Positions 55,158 through 63,837 of a stretch of 64,000 nucleotides of DNA are shown piece after piece. How positions within the stretch are numbered: position 1 is the stretch's first letter; each line of letters starts with the position of its first letter. The notes below the pieces were generated by a model that was not told where the DNA came from, did no database searches, and saw only the letters and a program-made list of their open reading frames with translations. The stretch spans positions 19,690 to 83,689 of the forward strand of contig JAFZLJ010000119.1 of the NCBI GenBank assembly GCA_017551545.1. Reading direction: 5' to 3'. This DNA comes from Treponema sp. Lineage in GTDB: Bacteria; Spirochaetota; Spirochaetia; Treponematales; Treponemataceae. The translations under genes and the position numbers were made by a program.

Positions 55158-57085
55158 CCAAGAAACAAAAGAAAGCCCTGAGGCTCATCATCATTGCCGC
55201 AGCAGGTCTTATACTTGTAAATATTCTTTCAAGATTTGTTGTGATTGGTGGAACTCCTTTCTCAAAAATCCTTTATGGCATTCCGCTGGCCGCACTTTAT
55301 CTTGCAATCTACATTGTAATAGGCGGCGACATTCTTAAAAAAGCCTTCAAGGGCATTTTGAACCGTAGACTTTTTGATGAAAACTTTTTGATGGCAGTTG
55401 CAACACTTGGAGCTTTTGCAATTGCAATTTATGAACGTTCTGCAGACTACAACGAAGCAATTTTCGTTATGCTTTTTTATCAGATAGGGGAGTTTTTCCA
55501 AAGTTATGCAGTCGGTAAAAGCCGCCAGAACATTGCAAGCCTTATGGATATCCGCCCTGATTACGCAAACATCGAAAAAGACGGCAAGTTTGAACAGGTA
55601 AGCCCAGACACAGTAGAGGTCGGTACAATCATAGTAATCCAGCCTGGAGAAAAAGTTCCGATTGATGGAATAATAGTTGAAGGCAATTCAACTTTAAATA
55701 CAAGCGCTCTCACAGGAGAAAGTCTTCCTCGTGAAGTCCGCCAGAATGACGAAATTATAAGCGGAAGCATAAACCTTACAGGCGTAATTAAAGTAAAAAC
55801 AACAAAGGCATTTGGCGAATCTACAGTTTCAAAAATCCTGGAGCTTGTAGAAAATGCCAGCTCACGAAAATCAAAATCAGAAGAGTTTATTTCTAAGTTT
55901 GCGCGAATCTACACACCGGCTGTTGTTTACAGTGCACTTGCCCTTGCTGTTCTTCCGCCGCTTGTACGCATGTTAATTTTGCAGGCCTCAGGCGACTGGC
56001 ACACATGGGTTTACAGAGCTCTCACATTCCTTGTAATAAGCTGCCCTTGTGCACTTGTAATAAGCATTCCACTCAGTTTTTTTGCGGGGCTTGGCGGTGC
56101 TTCAAAAGCAGGCATTCTTATAAAAGGTTCAAACTATCTTGAAACACTTTCTAAAACAAAAATAATCGTATTTGACAAAACAGGAACACTCACAAAAGGC
56201 GTATTCGAAGTAACAGGTGTTCATCACAACATCATGGAAAACAAAAAGCTTCTGGAATACGCAGCACTTGCAGAAAGCGCATCCTCGCATCCAATAAGCA
56301 AAAGTCTTCTCACAGCTCATGGCCAGGATATTGACCGTTCACGCGTAAGTAACATAGAAGAAATAAGCGGACACGGAATTACGGCTACAGTAGACGGAAA
56401 GCAGATTGCTGTTGGAAACGCAAAGCTCATGGAAAAGTTTGGAATTAAATACTGCGAATGTCACAAGATTGGAACAATTATTCACATTGCAATAGACAAC
56501 GAATATGCCGGCCACATTGTAATTTCTGATGTTCCAAAACCAAACTCACGAATTGCAATTAATGAGCTTAAAAAATCTGGTGTGGAAAAAACTGTAATGC
56601 TCACAGGCGACATCAAGTCTGTAGCACAAAGCGTTGCATCAGAGCTTGGAATGGACGAAGTTCACAGCGAGCTGCTCCCTGCAGACAAGGTTACCCAGGT
56701 AGAAGAACTCCTTGCAAACAAAAAACCAAATTCTGTTCTTGCATTTGTAGGCGACGGTATAAACGACGCGCCGGTTCTTTCTCGTGCAGACATTGGAATT
56801 GCAATGGGAGCCATGGGTTCGGACGCAGCCATAGAAGCCGCAGACGTAGTTCTTATGGACGACGACCCTCTTAAAATTTCAAAAGCAATCAAAATCAGCC
56901 GCAAATGTATTGGAATTGTTTATCAGAATATCTGGTTTGCGCTTATTGTAAAGTTTGCCTGCCTTGCTTTAGGAGCACTTGGAATTGCCAACATGTGGCT
57001 TGCCATTTTTGCAGACGTTGGTGTAATGGTGCTTGCTGTTCTTAATGCAATCCGTGCGCTTAGAGTAACTGGAGCTGCAGCATAG
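55154..57085 (+). CDS. zntA: P1B-type heavy-metal-exporting ATPase (Zn/Cd/Pb type)
   Basis: This 643-residue protein has the CPC metal site at 297-299 followed by ALVISIP, which fits the P1B-2 pattern (CPCx4SxP) for Zn2+, Cd2+ or Pb2+. Further sites: the actuator SALTGESLP (~184-192), the phosphorylated Asp341 in FDKTGTLTKG, the SHP of SSHPISKSL (~378) and the hinge GDGINDAP. The usual N-terminal HMA domain is missing and appears as the separate gene upstream. It exports metal from the cytoplasm. The last 26 nt overlap the convergent phosphatase gene. Confidence 0.95.
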   Translation: MTKKQKKALRLIIIAAAGLILVNILSRFVVIGGTPFSKILYGIPLAALYLAIYIVIGGDILKKAFKGILNRRLFDENFLMAVATLGAFAIAIYERSADYNEAIFVMLFYQIGEFFQSYAVGKSRQNIASLMDIRPDYANIEKDGKFEQVSPDTVEVGTIIVIQPGEKVPIDGIIVEGNSTLNTSALTGESLPREVRQNDEIISGSINLTGVIKVKTTKAFGESTVSKILELVENASSRKSKSEEFISKFARIYTPAVVYSALALAVLPPLVRMLILQASGDWHTWVYRALTFLVISCPCALVISIPLSFFAGLGGASKAGILIKGSNYLETLSKTKIIVFDKTGTLTKGVFEVTGVHHNIMENKKLLEYAALAESASSHPISKSLLTAHGQDIDRSRVSNIEEISGHGITATVDGKQIAVGNAKLMEKFGIKYCECHKIGTIIHIAIDNEYAGHIVISDVPKPNSRIAINELKKSGVEKTVMLTGDIKSVAQSVASELGMDEVHSELLPADKVTQVEELLANKKPNSVLAFVGDGINDAPVLSRADIGIAMGAMGSDAAIEAADVVLMDDDPLKISKAIKISRKCIGIVYQNIWFALIVKFACLALGALGIANMWLAIFADVGVMVLAVLNAIRALRVTGAAA

Positions 57086-58664
57086 TTGTATCATCAAACT
57101 GTGGTGCGTCTCCAACAAAGCTGTCTATCTGAGCTTTAATATATTCAAGAGTCTGCGGGGCTGTCTTGTCTGTAGTATTGCCCATTTTTTCAAGCAGGCG
57201 TTCTTCTCCAAAAAGTTCTTCTTCCTTGTTTGTTGCTTCTGTAACACCGTCTGTGAATATAAAAATACTGTCGCCTTTTTTAAGCTTAACCGAATGCTCT
57301 GTATAAGGAATATCTTCCATTGCGCCAAGGAAAAGATCAGGCTTTTCTTCAAGATAAGAATATTTACCGTCTTTAAAAATCACAGGAGCAGGGTGGCCTG
57401 CATTTACAAAGCTGAGCTTTCGTGTTTTAAGATCAATTATTCCAAGCCAGCATGTAACAAAAGTGCCTGTTGTGTTTCCATAGCAAAGATGATTGTTTAC
57501 GTATTCAAGAATATCCTTTGGTGAATGACCCTGTTGTGCATAAGAAGAAATGAGCGTAAGTGCAATCATCATATAAAGTGCTGCAGGAATACCTTTACCA
57601 GAAACATCTCCTACAACAAGCAGAAGCTTATCTCCTTCCAAAAGCTGGTAATCATATAAGTCGCCGCCAACTTCCTTTGCAGGATTCATTGTTGCAAACA
57701 AATCAAAATCCTTACGTTCCGGAAAAGCAGGGTAACCCTTACGCAAAACAGCAGTCTGGATTTTTGAAGCAAGGTCGAGCTCTGTATTAATACGCTCTTT
57801 TTCTGCAGTAACTTTTGTGAGCTGTTCAATACCCTGGTAAATATCATATTCCATCTGGCGCACGGAATGAGCAAGAATACCAATTTCATCCTTGTTTGTA
57901 ATTTCCAGAAGCGTGTCCGAAGGTTTACCGCCCCACGAAGCAAAATGGTCTGTCTCTTTTGTAATCTTTATAATCGGGCTGATTATTGTGTTGTTGAAAT
58001 ATGAACCAAAGAAAATTGCAAACAAAAGCGCAAAGAAAATTGAAATAATCAGAACAAAGCGGATATAAGACCTTCGGGCATTTACATATTCCTGAATACT
58101 TTTTTGAGCGCCCACAACAGCAATAACTTTTCCTGTAGAATCATAAACAGGAACGTTTGCAGTTATGTGCGAACCGCTTCTTACATTTACAGTATGGCGA
58201 ACAATAGTTTCTGCATTTTCATAAACGCGTTTTACAGAAGAATTGTAATGCTCGTTTATATAATCTTCTTCGTAGCCTAGCGGGTATTCATTAAGTCTGC
58301 CGTCTTTATTAACCTGATTAAAAACATAAGTAATGTGAATGTAATCTGGCGGCTCAACAATCGAAACATAAAGAAGATTCAAATCAAACTTATCTACAAA
58401 GTCCTGAAGGATTTTCTGGCAGGCAATATATTCTTCGTCCTTTTGTTTTGTGTCTGCGTAATAGAAAAGCTTTTCGGTAGGAAGGCATTCACATGCGGCG
58501 GCAGAAATTGCTCTTATGGAAGCGTCGTATTGTGTTGTGAATTCTTTGGAAAAACTCCAAACTCCTACTGCAAAGAGAGTTCCGCACAGCAGCGTTCCTG
58601 CAATAAAAACATTAAGGATAATTCGTTTTGTGATGATTGGAAGTTTTCCAGGCTTATGCTTCAT
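57060..58664 (-). CDS. Membrane SpoIIE-type (PP2C) protein phosphatase with Cache-like sensor and HAMP
   Basis: This 534-residue protein has a membrane helix (~13-33), an extracytoplasmic sensor (~35-210, Cache-like), a second helix (~215-240), a HAMP linker (~240-300) and a coiled segment. The phosphatase domain (~325-534) follows: MNPAKEVGGDLYDYQLLEGDKLLLVVGDVSGKGIPAALYM, FVNAGHPAPVIF, IFTDGVTEATN and FDDTTML carry the metal-binding Asp residues. Such RsbU-like phosphatases release anti-anti-sigma proteins from Ser/Thr phosphorylation. Possible partners are the GGDEF and HATPase genes beside it. It is probably cotranscribed with the GGDEF gene (20-nt gap). Confidence 0.92.
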   Translation of the reverse strand: MKHKPGKLPIITKRIILNVFIAGTLLCGTLFAVGVWSFSKEFTTQYDASIRAISAAACECLPTEKLFYYADTKQKDEEYIACQKILQDFVDKFDLNLLYVSIVEPPDYIHITYVFNQVNKDGRLNEYPLGYEEDYINEHYNSSVKRVYENAETIVRHTVNVRSGSHITANVPVYDSTGKVIAVVGAQKSIQEYVNARRSYIRFVLIISIFFALLFAIFFGSYFNNTIISPIIKITKETDHFASWGGKPSDTLLEITNKDEIGILAHSVRQMEYDIYQGIEQLTKVTAEKERINTELDLASKIQTAVLRKGYPAFPERKDFDLFATMNPAKEVGGDLYDYQLLEGDKLLLVVGDVSGKGIPAALYMMIALTLISSYAQQGHSPKDILEYVNNHLCYGNTTGTFVTCWLGIIDLKTRKLSFVNAGHPAPVIFKDGKYSYLEEKPDLFLGAMEDIPYTEHSVKLKKGDSIFIFTDGVTEATNKEEELFGEERLLEKMGNTTDKTAPQTLEYIKAQIDSFVGDAPQFDDTTMLQLQLL

Positions 58665-58684
58665 TAAATAAAATCCGGCTGGTT

Positions 58685-60091
58685 TCAGCGTTTCTTTTCG
58701 GGATGCTCTGCGTAGTAAAGCTCTTTATCGTCGTACATTCTCTTGTCGGCCTTTGTCATGGCAGAAAGAATGTTGTTGCTGTTAGGGTCAAAGAAAGAGC
58801 CTATTGCAAAGGAAACTGTATCACTAAGCTCTACCTGCTTACGAAGTTCAGCTATTTTTTTGTTGAGCGCTTCTTCTGTAGTGCCAAAGCTTAATACCAT
58901 GAACTCGTCTCCACCTGCACGATATATTTCATCCTGTCCAAAAAGATTTTTAAGAATAGAGGCTGCTTCTTTTAGGAGTATGTCTCCCGCAAGATGTCCG
59001 CGCTCGTCGTTTGTTCGTTTTAATCCGTTCAAATCTATAAATATAATTCCAACAGATTTATCGCTGAGCTCAGCGTTTCCTGCAATTTCGTCTATGCGGT
59101 TATTCATTTCGTTGCGGTTCATTACACCAGTAAGAGAATCGATTGTACTTAAAACCTTAAGACGATCAAAAAGCAGATGATTTGAAATTTCAGAAGAAAT
59201 AAAGAGTGAAGATAATTCAAGAATCTCTTTAATGCGTCCTGCATTTTCCGGAGTAAAGTTTGTAGACCAGATATAGCCCAAAAGATTTCCGTTCTTTCTA
59301 AGAGGGAACAAAACCATAGTTTTTACGCCGGTATAAATAAGTTCGTCACCCCATGGCTTGTTTCGTTCCAGTACATAATCCCAATCGGCCTTGTTTTTTA
59401 TAATAAGACAGTTGCTTCCGCCAATTAAATCTTCCCAGCCTTCTGCAACATCAAAAAAGTGACCGTCCATCCAGTCGTCATTTTCATTAAATTCTTCATC
59501 TTCAGAAAAGCTTTCGCCTAAAAGATGGCAGGTACGGTCCTGAATGTTCATGAGCATAATGCAGCAGTATTGTGAATCACAAATTTCGCGGAGTCGCTGA
59601 ACAAGATCTTTTACTGCCGTATTAAAATCATCAGAGCTTTTAAGTTTAAGACAGGCACTCAAAACATCTGAAGAAGTGTCATATGAAAGGTTAGACATTT
59701 TTTCTGTGCTAGGCTTGTGTGAAACTACCTGTGTATAAGTACAGTAGGCAAGCTTTTCATCATCACTTTCTAGTGGAAGAGAAAACAAATCGAACCAGAA
59801 ATCAAAACGGTCCGGATGAACATAAGAATGCTGCGGCTGTTTAAGGATTGCGCTTTTGTAACAGAAATCTTCGAAATTTAAATCTTTAGGAAAGTATTTC
59901 TGATATTCGCTGTTTGGAATGAATTTATTAAGCATCAGACGAGGGCCTTCACCAACCTGCTCTATGGAATCTACATATGCTTTATTACCAGTTACAATTC
60001 TAATTTCACCATAGTCATTATCTGGTAACTTTTCTACCGAGATTACGCAAGTGGCTGTTGTAAAAGTATCAACAAATTTCTGAAAGTCCAT
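58685..60091 (-). CDS. GGDEF diguanylate cyclase with N-terminal sensory region
   Basis: This 468-residue protein has a C-terminal GGDEF domain (~305-460): SIDSLTGVMNRNEMN, GIIFIDLNGLKRTNDERGHLAGDILLKEAA and AGGDEFMVLSF with an intact active-site loop. Upstream lies a GAF-like domain (~150-300) and an N-terminal PAS-like part. It makes c-di-GMP from GTP. There are no membrane helices. The Shine-Dalgarno GGAAGAG is 8 nt before the ATG. The phosphatase gene follows after a 20-nt gap; signal molecule unknown. Confidence 0.92.
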   Translation of the reverse strand: MDFQKFVDTFTTATCVISVEKLPDNDYGEIRIVTGNKAYVDSIEQVGEGPRLMLNKFIPNSEYQKYFPKDLNFEDFCYKSAILKQPQHSYVHPDRFDFWFDLFSLPLESDDEKLAYCTYTQVVSHKPSTEKMSNLSYDTSSDVLSACLKLKSSDDFNTAVKDLVQRLREICDSQYCCIMLMNIQDRTCHLLGESFSEDEEFNENDDWMDGHFFDVAEGWEDLIGGSNCLIIKNKADWDYVLERNKPWGDELIYTGVKTMVLFPLRKNGNLLGYIWSTNFTPENAGRIKEILELSSLFISSEISNHLLFDRLKVLSTIDSLTGVMNRNEMNNRIDEIAGNAELSDKSVGIIFIDLNGLKRTNDERGHLAGDILLKEAASILKNLFGQDEIYRAGGDEFMVLSFGTTEEALNKKIAELRKQVELSDTVSFAIGSFFDPNSNNILSAMTKADKRMYDDKELYYAEHPEKKR

Positions 60092-60173
60092 AATGCTCTT
60101 CCAAAATTAGGATAACACTTATTTTAACACGATTTTTGGTAATATACAACTTTTTTGCGTACTCCCTTTCCCC

Positions 60174-60202
60174 TTGCTCATGCATAGAGTCTCTGTTATA
60201 AT
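60174..60202 (+). promoter_or_regulatory. Promoter of tRNA-Ala
   Basis: TTGCTC (60174-60179), a 17-bp spacer and a consensus TATAAT (60197-60202), with the transcript expected to start ~10 nt before the tRNA. Confidence 0.7.
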
Positions 60203-60219
60203 AAAATATACTAATAATT

Positions 60220-60293
60220 GGGGTTGTAGCTCACCTGGCTAGAGCGCTACAATGGCATTGTAGAGGTAGTCGGTTCAAGTCCGATCAGCTCCA
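60220..60293 (+). tRNA. tRNA-Ala, anticodon GGC
   Basis: The 74-nt cloverleaf is complete. Acceptor GGGGTTG pairs with CAGCTCC and includes the G3-U70 pair that marks alanine tRNAs. D-arm GCTC/GAGC, anticodon stem CTACA/TGTAG around loop ATGGCAT (anticodon GGC), and T-arm GTCGG-TTCAAGT-CCGAT follow. CCA is not encoded. The next gene's ATG starts two bases after the discriminator base. Confidence 0.95.
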
Positions 60294-60295
60294 TA

Positions 60296-61756
60296 ATGGA
60301 ATTTGTAAGCAAGTTCTTAACAGAAAAGGACAAAGAGAAAATCAGCTTAGCAGTTCAACTGCACACACCTCTGGAGATAATGTCGTATACACTTCCACGT
60401 GAGAAGGAGCGATATATCCAGGAAATTCTCATGTACTTTTTGTTGCAATGCCATCAGGAGCACATGACAGATAATCTGGTGTTCTGTCTGAGCGAGCTTT
60501 TAACAAACGCAAAAAAAGCAAATACAAAACGCGTCTACTTTAAAGAAAAAAATCTTGATATTAATAACGAAATGGATTACCACCAGGGAATGGTTACGTG
60601 TAAGGAAGAAACACTTTCTAACATTGAACATTACCTTACGCTTCAGAAAGAAGCCGGTCTTTATATAAAACTTATTCTTCAGCTTAATGACGACGGAATT
60701 ACAATAGAAATCAGGAATAATGCAGTAATTACAAAGTTCGAAAAGAAGCGAATTCTTGAAAAGCTTCGTGTTGCCGAAAAATACGAAGAACCTCATCAGG
60801 TAGTTTCGCTTATGGTAGACCAGACAGAAGGTGCCGGACTTGGTATTATCATCATTGTTCTTATGCTTCGTAAAATTGGTCTTTCACGCAACAACTACAA
60901 GGTTTTTACAAACGAAACAGAAACTATAACACAGATGCTTCTGCCGCTTAATCAGGAAATTGATAAGCAGATGGATTCTTTGTACGAGGAATTTGTAGAT
61001 AACCTTAAAACAATTCCTGTCTTTGAAGACGTTCTTGAACAGTTTACAAAAATGACTGCAAATGCAGATGACAATGCTCTTATAGAATTTATTTCTAAGG
61101 ATGTTTCATTGGCTGCAATTCTTCTTAAAGATGCTGCTGCCAAAGGTCATTCCTGCTCAAAAATTTCAACAGCATTTAAAGTGCTTGGACGCGAAGATGT
61201 TGTTGCACTGCTTTCAAAAGAAAATCCGGTTATTCGCCTTATTAAAAAAGAGGATGATGTCCGTCAGATGTGGAAGCATGAAACAGATGTTGCTTTTTAT
61301 GCTTACAATATTGCCAAAAACACATCTGAATTTGGTTTTGATTTAGAAGAAGTTTATGTGAGTGCCCTGTTCCACGATATTGAATGTCTGCTTCTTGAAG
61401 TTGCAACAGATGAACAAAAGCAGGGTGTAAAAAAGCTTGCAGATTCACTCGACAGCACAGGCGCTTTGTACCAGATGTTCCTTAAGGATTTTGGTCACAG
61501 TCACGGCTGCTATAAGATTGCACAAAGCTGGGGCTTGCCGGAAACAGTTGCACAGGTTGTACGCTACCACAATAATCCTTCTTTTGCTCCTGAAAAACTG
61601 CAGCCTATTGTTTACGCTGTTTACCTTGCTGATATTTTACAGTATTACGAAAAGGGACAGGCAGAATTCTATCAGATTCATAAAGAAGCTCTGGACTTTT
61701 TCCAGATTCACTCAAAGGGTCAGCTTGATTTCTTAGTTGAGCAGCTTAAGAAATAG
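60296..61756 (+). CDS. HATPase and HDOD fusion protein
   Basis: This 486-residue protein has an N-terminal GHKL ATPase-like domain (~40-225) with CLSELLTNAKKANTKRVYF (N box) and GAGLGIIII (G box); a histidine-kinase phosphoacceptor is absent. A C-terminal HDOD/HD region (~235-485) follows, with KHETDVAFYAYNIA, VSALFHDIECLLLEV and VAQVVRYHNNPSF. The HDOD fold binds signalling partners. The RsbW-like ATPase might work with the SpoIIE phosphatase 2 kb away, which is inference. The ATG at 60296 lies 2 nt after the tRNA-Ala end, leaving no room for a Shine-Dalgarno outside the tRNA. It overlaps the convergent gene by 11 nt. Confidence 0.85.
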   Translation: MEFVSKFLTEKDKEKISLAVQLHTPLEIMSYTLPREKERYIQEILMYFLLQCHQEHMTDNLVFCLSELLTNAKKANTKRVYFKEKNLDINNEMDYHQGMVTCKEETLSNIEHYLTLQKEAGLYIKLILQLNDDGITIEIRNNAVITKFEKKRILEKLRVAEKYEEPHQVVSLMVDQTEGAGLGIIIIVLMLRKIGLSRNNYKVFTNETETITQMLLPLNQEIDKQMDSLYEEFVDNLKTIPVFEDVLEQFTKMTANADDNALIEFISKDVSLAAILLKDAAAKGHSCSKISTAFKVLGREDVVALLSKENPVIRLIKKEDDVRQMWKHETDVAFYAYNIAKNTSEFGFDLEEVYVSALFHDIECLLLEVATDEQKQGVKKLADSLDSTGALYQMFLKDFGHSHGCYKIAQSWGLPETVAQVVRYHNNPSFAPEKLQPIVYAVYLADILQYYEKGQAEFYQIHKEALDFFQIHSKGQLDFLVEQLKK

Positions 61757-62564
61757 ATTCTACCCACTTTTGCATTAATATTCCAAAAGCCACGCCAACA
61801 TTAAGAGATGCTTTTAATCCTTTCATAGGAATGCTTACACGGCCGTAGGTTGCTCTTTTTAAAGCCTCGGGGCTTACACCAAGTTCTTCGGAACCAATTA
61901 TACAGATTCCCTGTTTAGGAAACTCAAATTCATTTATATCTGTGCCGCCTGTTTCCAGTGCAAAAACAGGAATGTCAGCCGGCAGCTGGTCCAAAGCAAC
62001 TCGCTCATAGCCCATTGTTTCTATACAGCCCATACCGCTTCTAACTGCACGTGGCTGTTCAGGGTCTACACAGCATGGTGAAATATAAACTTTTTCTGCA
62101 CCCATTGCTTCTGCTGTACGGAAAATTGAACCCATATTAAAAGGCGAGCGGATATCTTCTGCATAAACTGCAACGCCCGGGAAAAAGTCGCGCTGCTTTA
62201 CAGTTCCATCTTCGTTTGTAAGGGCAGGATGAGGCGCAATAACAAGGTCCCATTCTGCAGGAAAAGTTCCGATTATTGCAAGCAGGTGATTTCTGGCACA
62301 GTTACAAAGGCGCAGTTCATCAAGAGGCGTGGTTTCAAGTAAACCGTTCAGTTCAGCTGCAGCTTCCGGAGTAATTTTAGGGTCTTTTAATAAAATGCGG
62401 GTAATTTCTTTAATATATTCAGCACGGGGGATATTTGTAAAAGAGTATTCTGTTCCTTTTTCGGCAATACCAAGAATGTCGCGTTCAAGAGCCCCAAAAG
62501 TCAGGGCTAATTTACGACGCTTTTGTCCGCCTGCGAGCTGGAAAAGTTTACCTGGTTCAATCAT
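61746..62564 (-). CDS. SpoU/TrmH family RNA methyltransferase
   Basis: This 272-residue protein has the SPOUT motifs: VYAEDIRSPFNMGSIFRTAEAMGA (Asn and Arg, ~132-155), GICIIGSEELGVSPEAL (~221-237) and VSIPMKGLKASLNVGVAFGILMQKW (~244-270). The N-terminal ~125 residues are helical and differ from those of the 48-kb methyltransferase, so the two are not recent duplicates. It 2'-O-methylates RNA; the target is unknown. Its ATG overlaps the stop of the upstream gene by 1 nt (TAATG). Confidence 0.9.
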   Translation of the reverse strand: MIEPGKLFQLAGGQKRRKLALTFGALERDILGIAEKGTEYSFTNIPRAEYIKEITRILLKDPKITPEAAAELNGLLETTPLDELRLCNCARNHLLAIIGTFPAEWDLVIAPHPALTNEDGTVKQRDFFPGVAVYAEDIRSPFNMGSIFRTAEAMGAEKVYISPCCVDPEQPRAVRSGMGCIETMGYERVALDQLPADIPVFALETGGTDINEFEFPKQGICIIGSEELGVSPEALKRATYGRVSIPMKGLKASLNVGVAFGILMQKWVESIS

Positions 62565-63712
62565 TAGTAAGCGTTCTTTACAAAATCAAAGATATCGTCT
62601 GTTGTCATGCTGCGTGGAAGGTTGTTTACAATATCAACAGGACGAACATCTTCTACTGCAAGCGAAAGCTGCTCTATAGAAAGCGACAAATCCTTAAGAC
62701 GTGCAGGCAGATTAAACTTAGCAATCTTCTGGCGGATATAATCAACACACATCTGAATTGCAGCTTCGCCTGTTGTATCTTCCGGAACAATGCGCATAAT
62801 GTGGGCAAGCTTTTCAAGACGGGCTGCCTTAAACTTAGCGGCATCTTCTACAGAATATGCAAGCAGAATAGAAGAAACAAGTGATTTATCAATTTTATAG
62901 CGTGAGTTAATTGTAAGACCAAGCAAAGAACAAAGGCCAAGTGAACTTGAAGAAGTTGCAATAGAAACCATTGCACCGGCCTGTGCAAGAAGAATTTCTT
63001 CCGGTGTAGTAATATCAAGAGAAGGGGAACCGTCCAGAGCATAAGAAAGAAGCTCAAGTCCCTTTTCTACAAACATATCGCTGAAGAAGTTTGCCTTCTG
63101 CGAAAGATATGCTTCTATACCCATGCTCATAACTTCCATAGACAAAGAAGATTTCTGATTGTCTGTAAGGGTAAGCATAAGGTTAGGATCAATAACAACA
63201 AGCTTTGTAAGATTACTCTGAACCTTCATAAGCTTAAGCTGATGATTGCGTGAATCTGTTACAGGAATTTCATTTGTAAATACAAACGGAGTTCGGAAAG
63301 TTGTTGGAACACAGATACAAGGAATTGCAGCTGTTGTAGGAAGAGCTCCGTCTACAAAAGTATAAAAATCGTGAACTTCATTATAAAGGGCAGCAACACA
63401 GCGACCAATATTAAGGGCTTTTGCACCACCAACTGCAATAATTCCGTGAACATGGCTTTCTTTTGCAAGGGCAAGTGCGCGCTGAATTGTTTTTGTAGCA
63501 GTACCTTCTGTAATTTCACTGAATACAAAATGATCAAGCTTGCGGTCGTTCAAAGCAGAAATGATTTTTTCCTGCATTTTTACTTCATTAAGGATTGGGT
63601 CCATGATTACCATGTAGCGTGAACCCCATTCCAGTGCCTGAATGCCAAGACGGCTTACAGTATATGAACCAAGAACAATATTAGGCGATATTCTAAAAAT
63701 AAAATCCTGCAT
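62564..63712 (-). CDS. Iron-containing alcohol-dehydrogenase-like protein without metal ligands
   Basis: This 382-residue protein keeps the family III dehydrogenase layout: a Rossmann part (YMVIMDPILNE, then HGIIAVGGAKALNIGRCVAAL, the GGGS region in altered form) and a helical half. The metal-binding positions are not kept. SMEVMSMGIEAYLSQ has Glu and Met where DALTHAIEAY has Asp and His, and the later His pair is replaced (GLCSLLGLTINSRYKIDKS). It may be a non-catalytic or altered member. A Shine-Dalgarno (AAGGAG) precedes it, and it overlaps the methyltransferase gene by 1 nt. Confidence 0.8.
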   Translation of the reverse strand: MQDFIFRISPNIVLGSYTVSRLGIQALEWGSRYMVIMDPILNEVKMQEKIISALNDRKLDHFVFSEITEGTATKTIQRALALAKESHVHGIIAVGGAKALNIGRCVAALYNEVHDFYTFVDGALPTTAAIPCICVPTTFRTPFVFTNEIPVTDSRNHQLKLMKVQSNLTKLVVIDPNLMLTLTDNQKSSLSMEVMSMGIEAYLSQKANFFSDMFVEKGLELLSYALDGSPSLDITTPEEILLAQAGAMVSIATSSSSLGLCSLLGLTINSRYKIDKSLVSSILLAYSVEDAAKFKAARLEKLAHIMRIVPEDTTGEAAIQMCVDYIRQKIAKFNLPARLKDLSLSIEQLSLAVEDVRPVDIVNNLPRSMTTDDIFDFVKNAY

Positions 63713-63770
63713 TTTTAAACTCCACTTTCTCCTTAGATTTATATATTATACCTTGTTTTTAAAAAAAATA

Positions 63771-63800
63771 AAAGGTTGCCCGTTTATTCGAACAACCTTT
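63771..63800 (-). terminator. Terminator of the flgM transcript
   Basis: The stem aaaggttg (63771-63778) and caaccttt (63793-63800) has a 14-nt loop. On the minus strand it is followed by a T-rich run (63770 down to 63755). Confidence 0.75.
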
Positions 63801-63837
63801 TCATTACCATTCAGTTGGCTGAATTATTCAACTAAAA

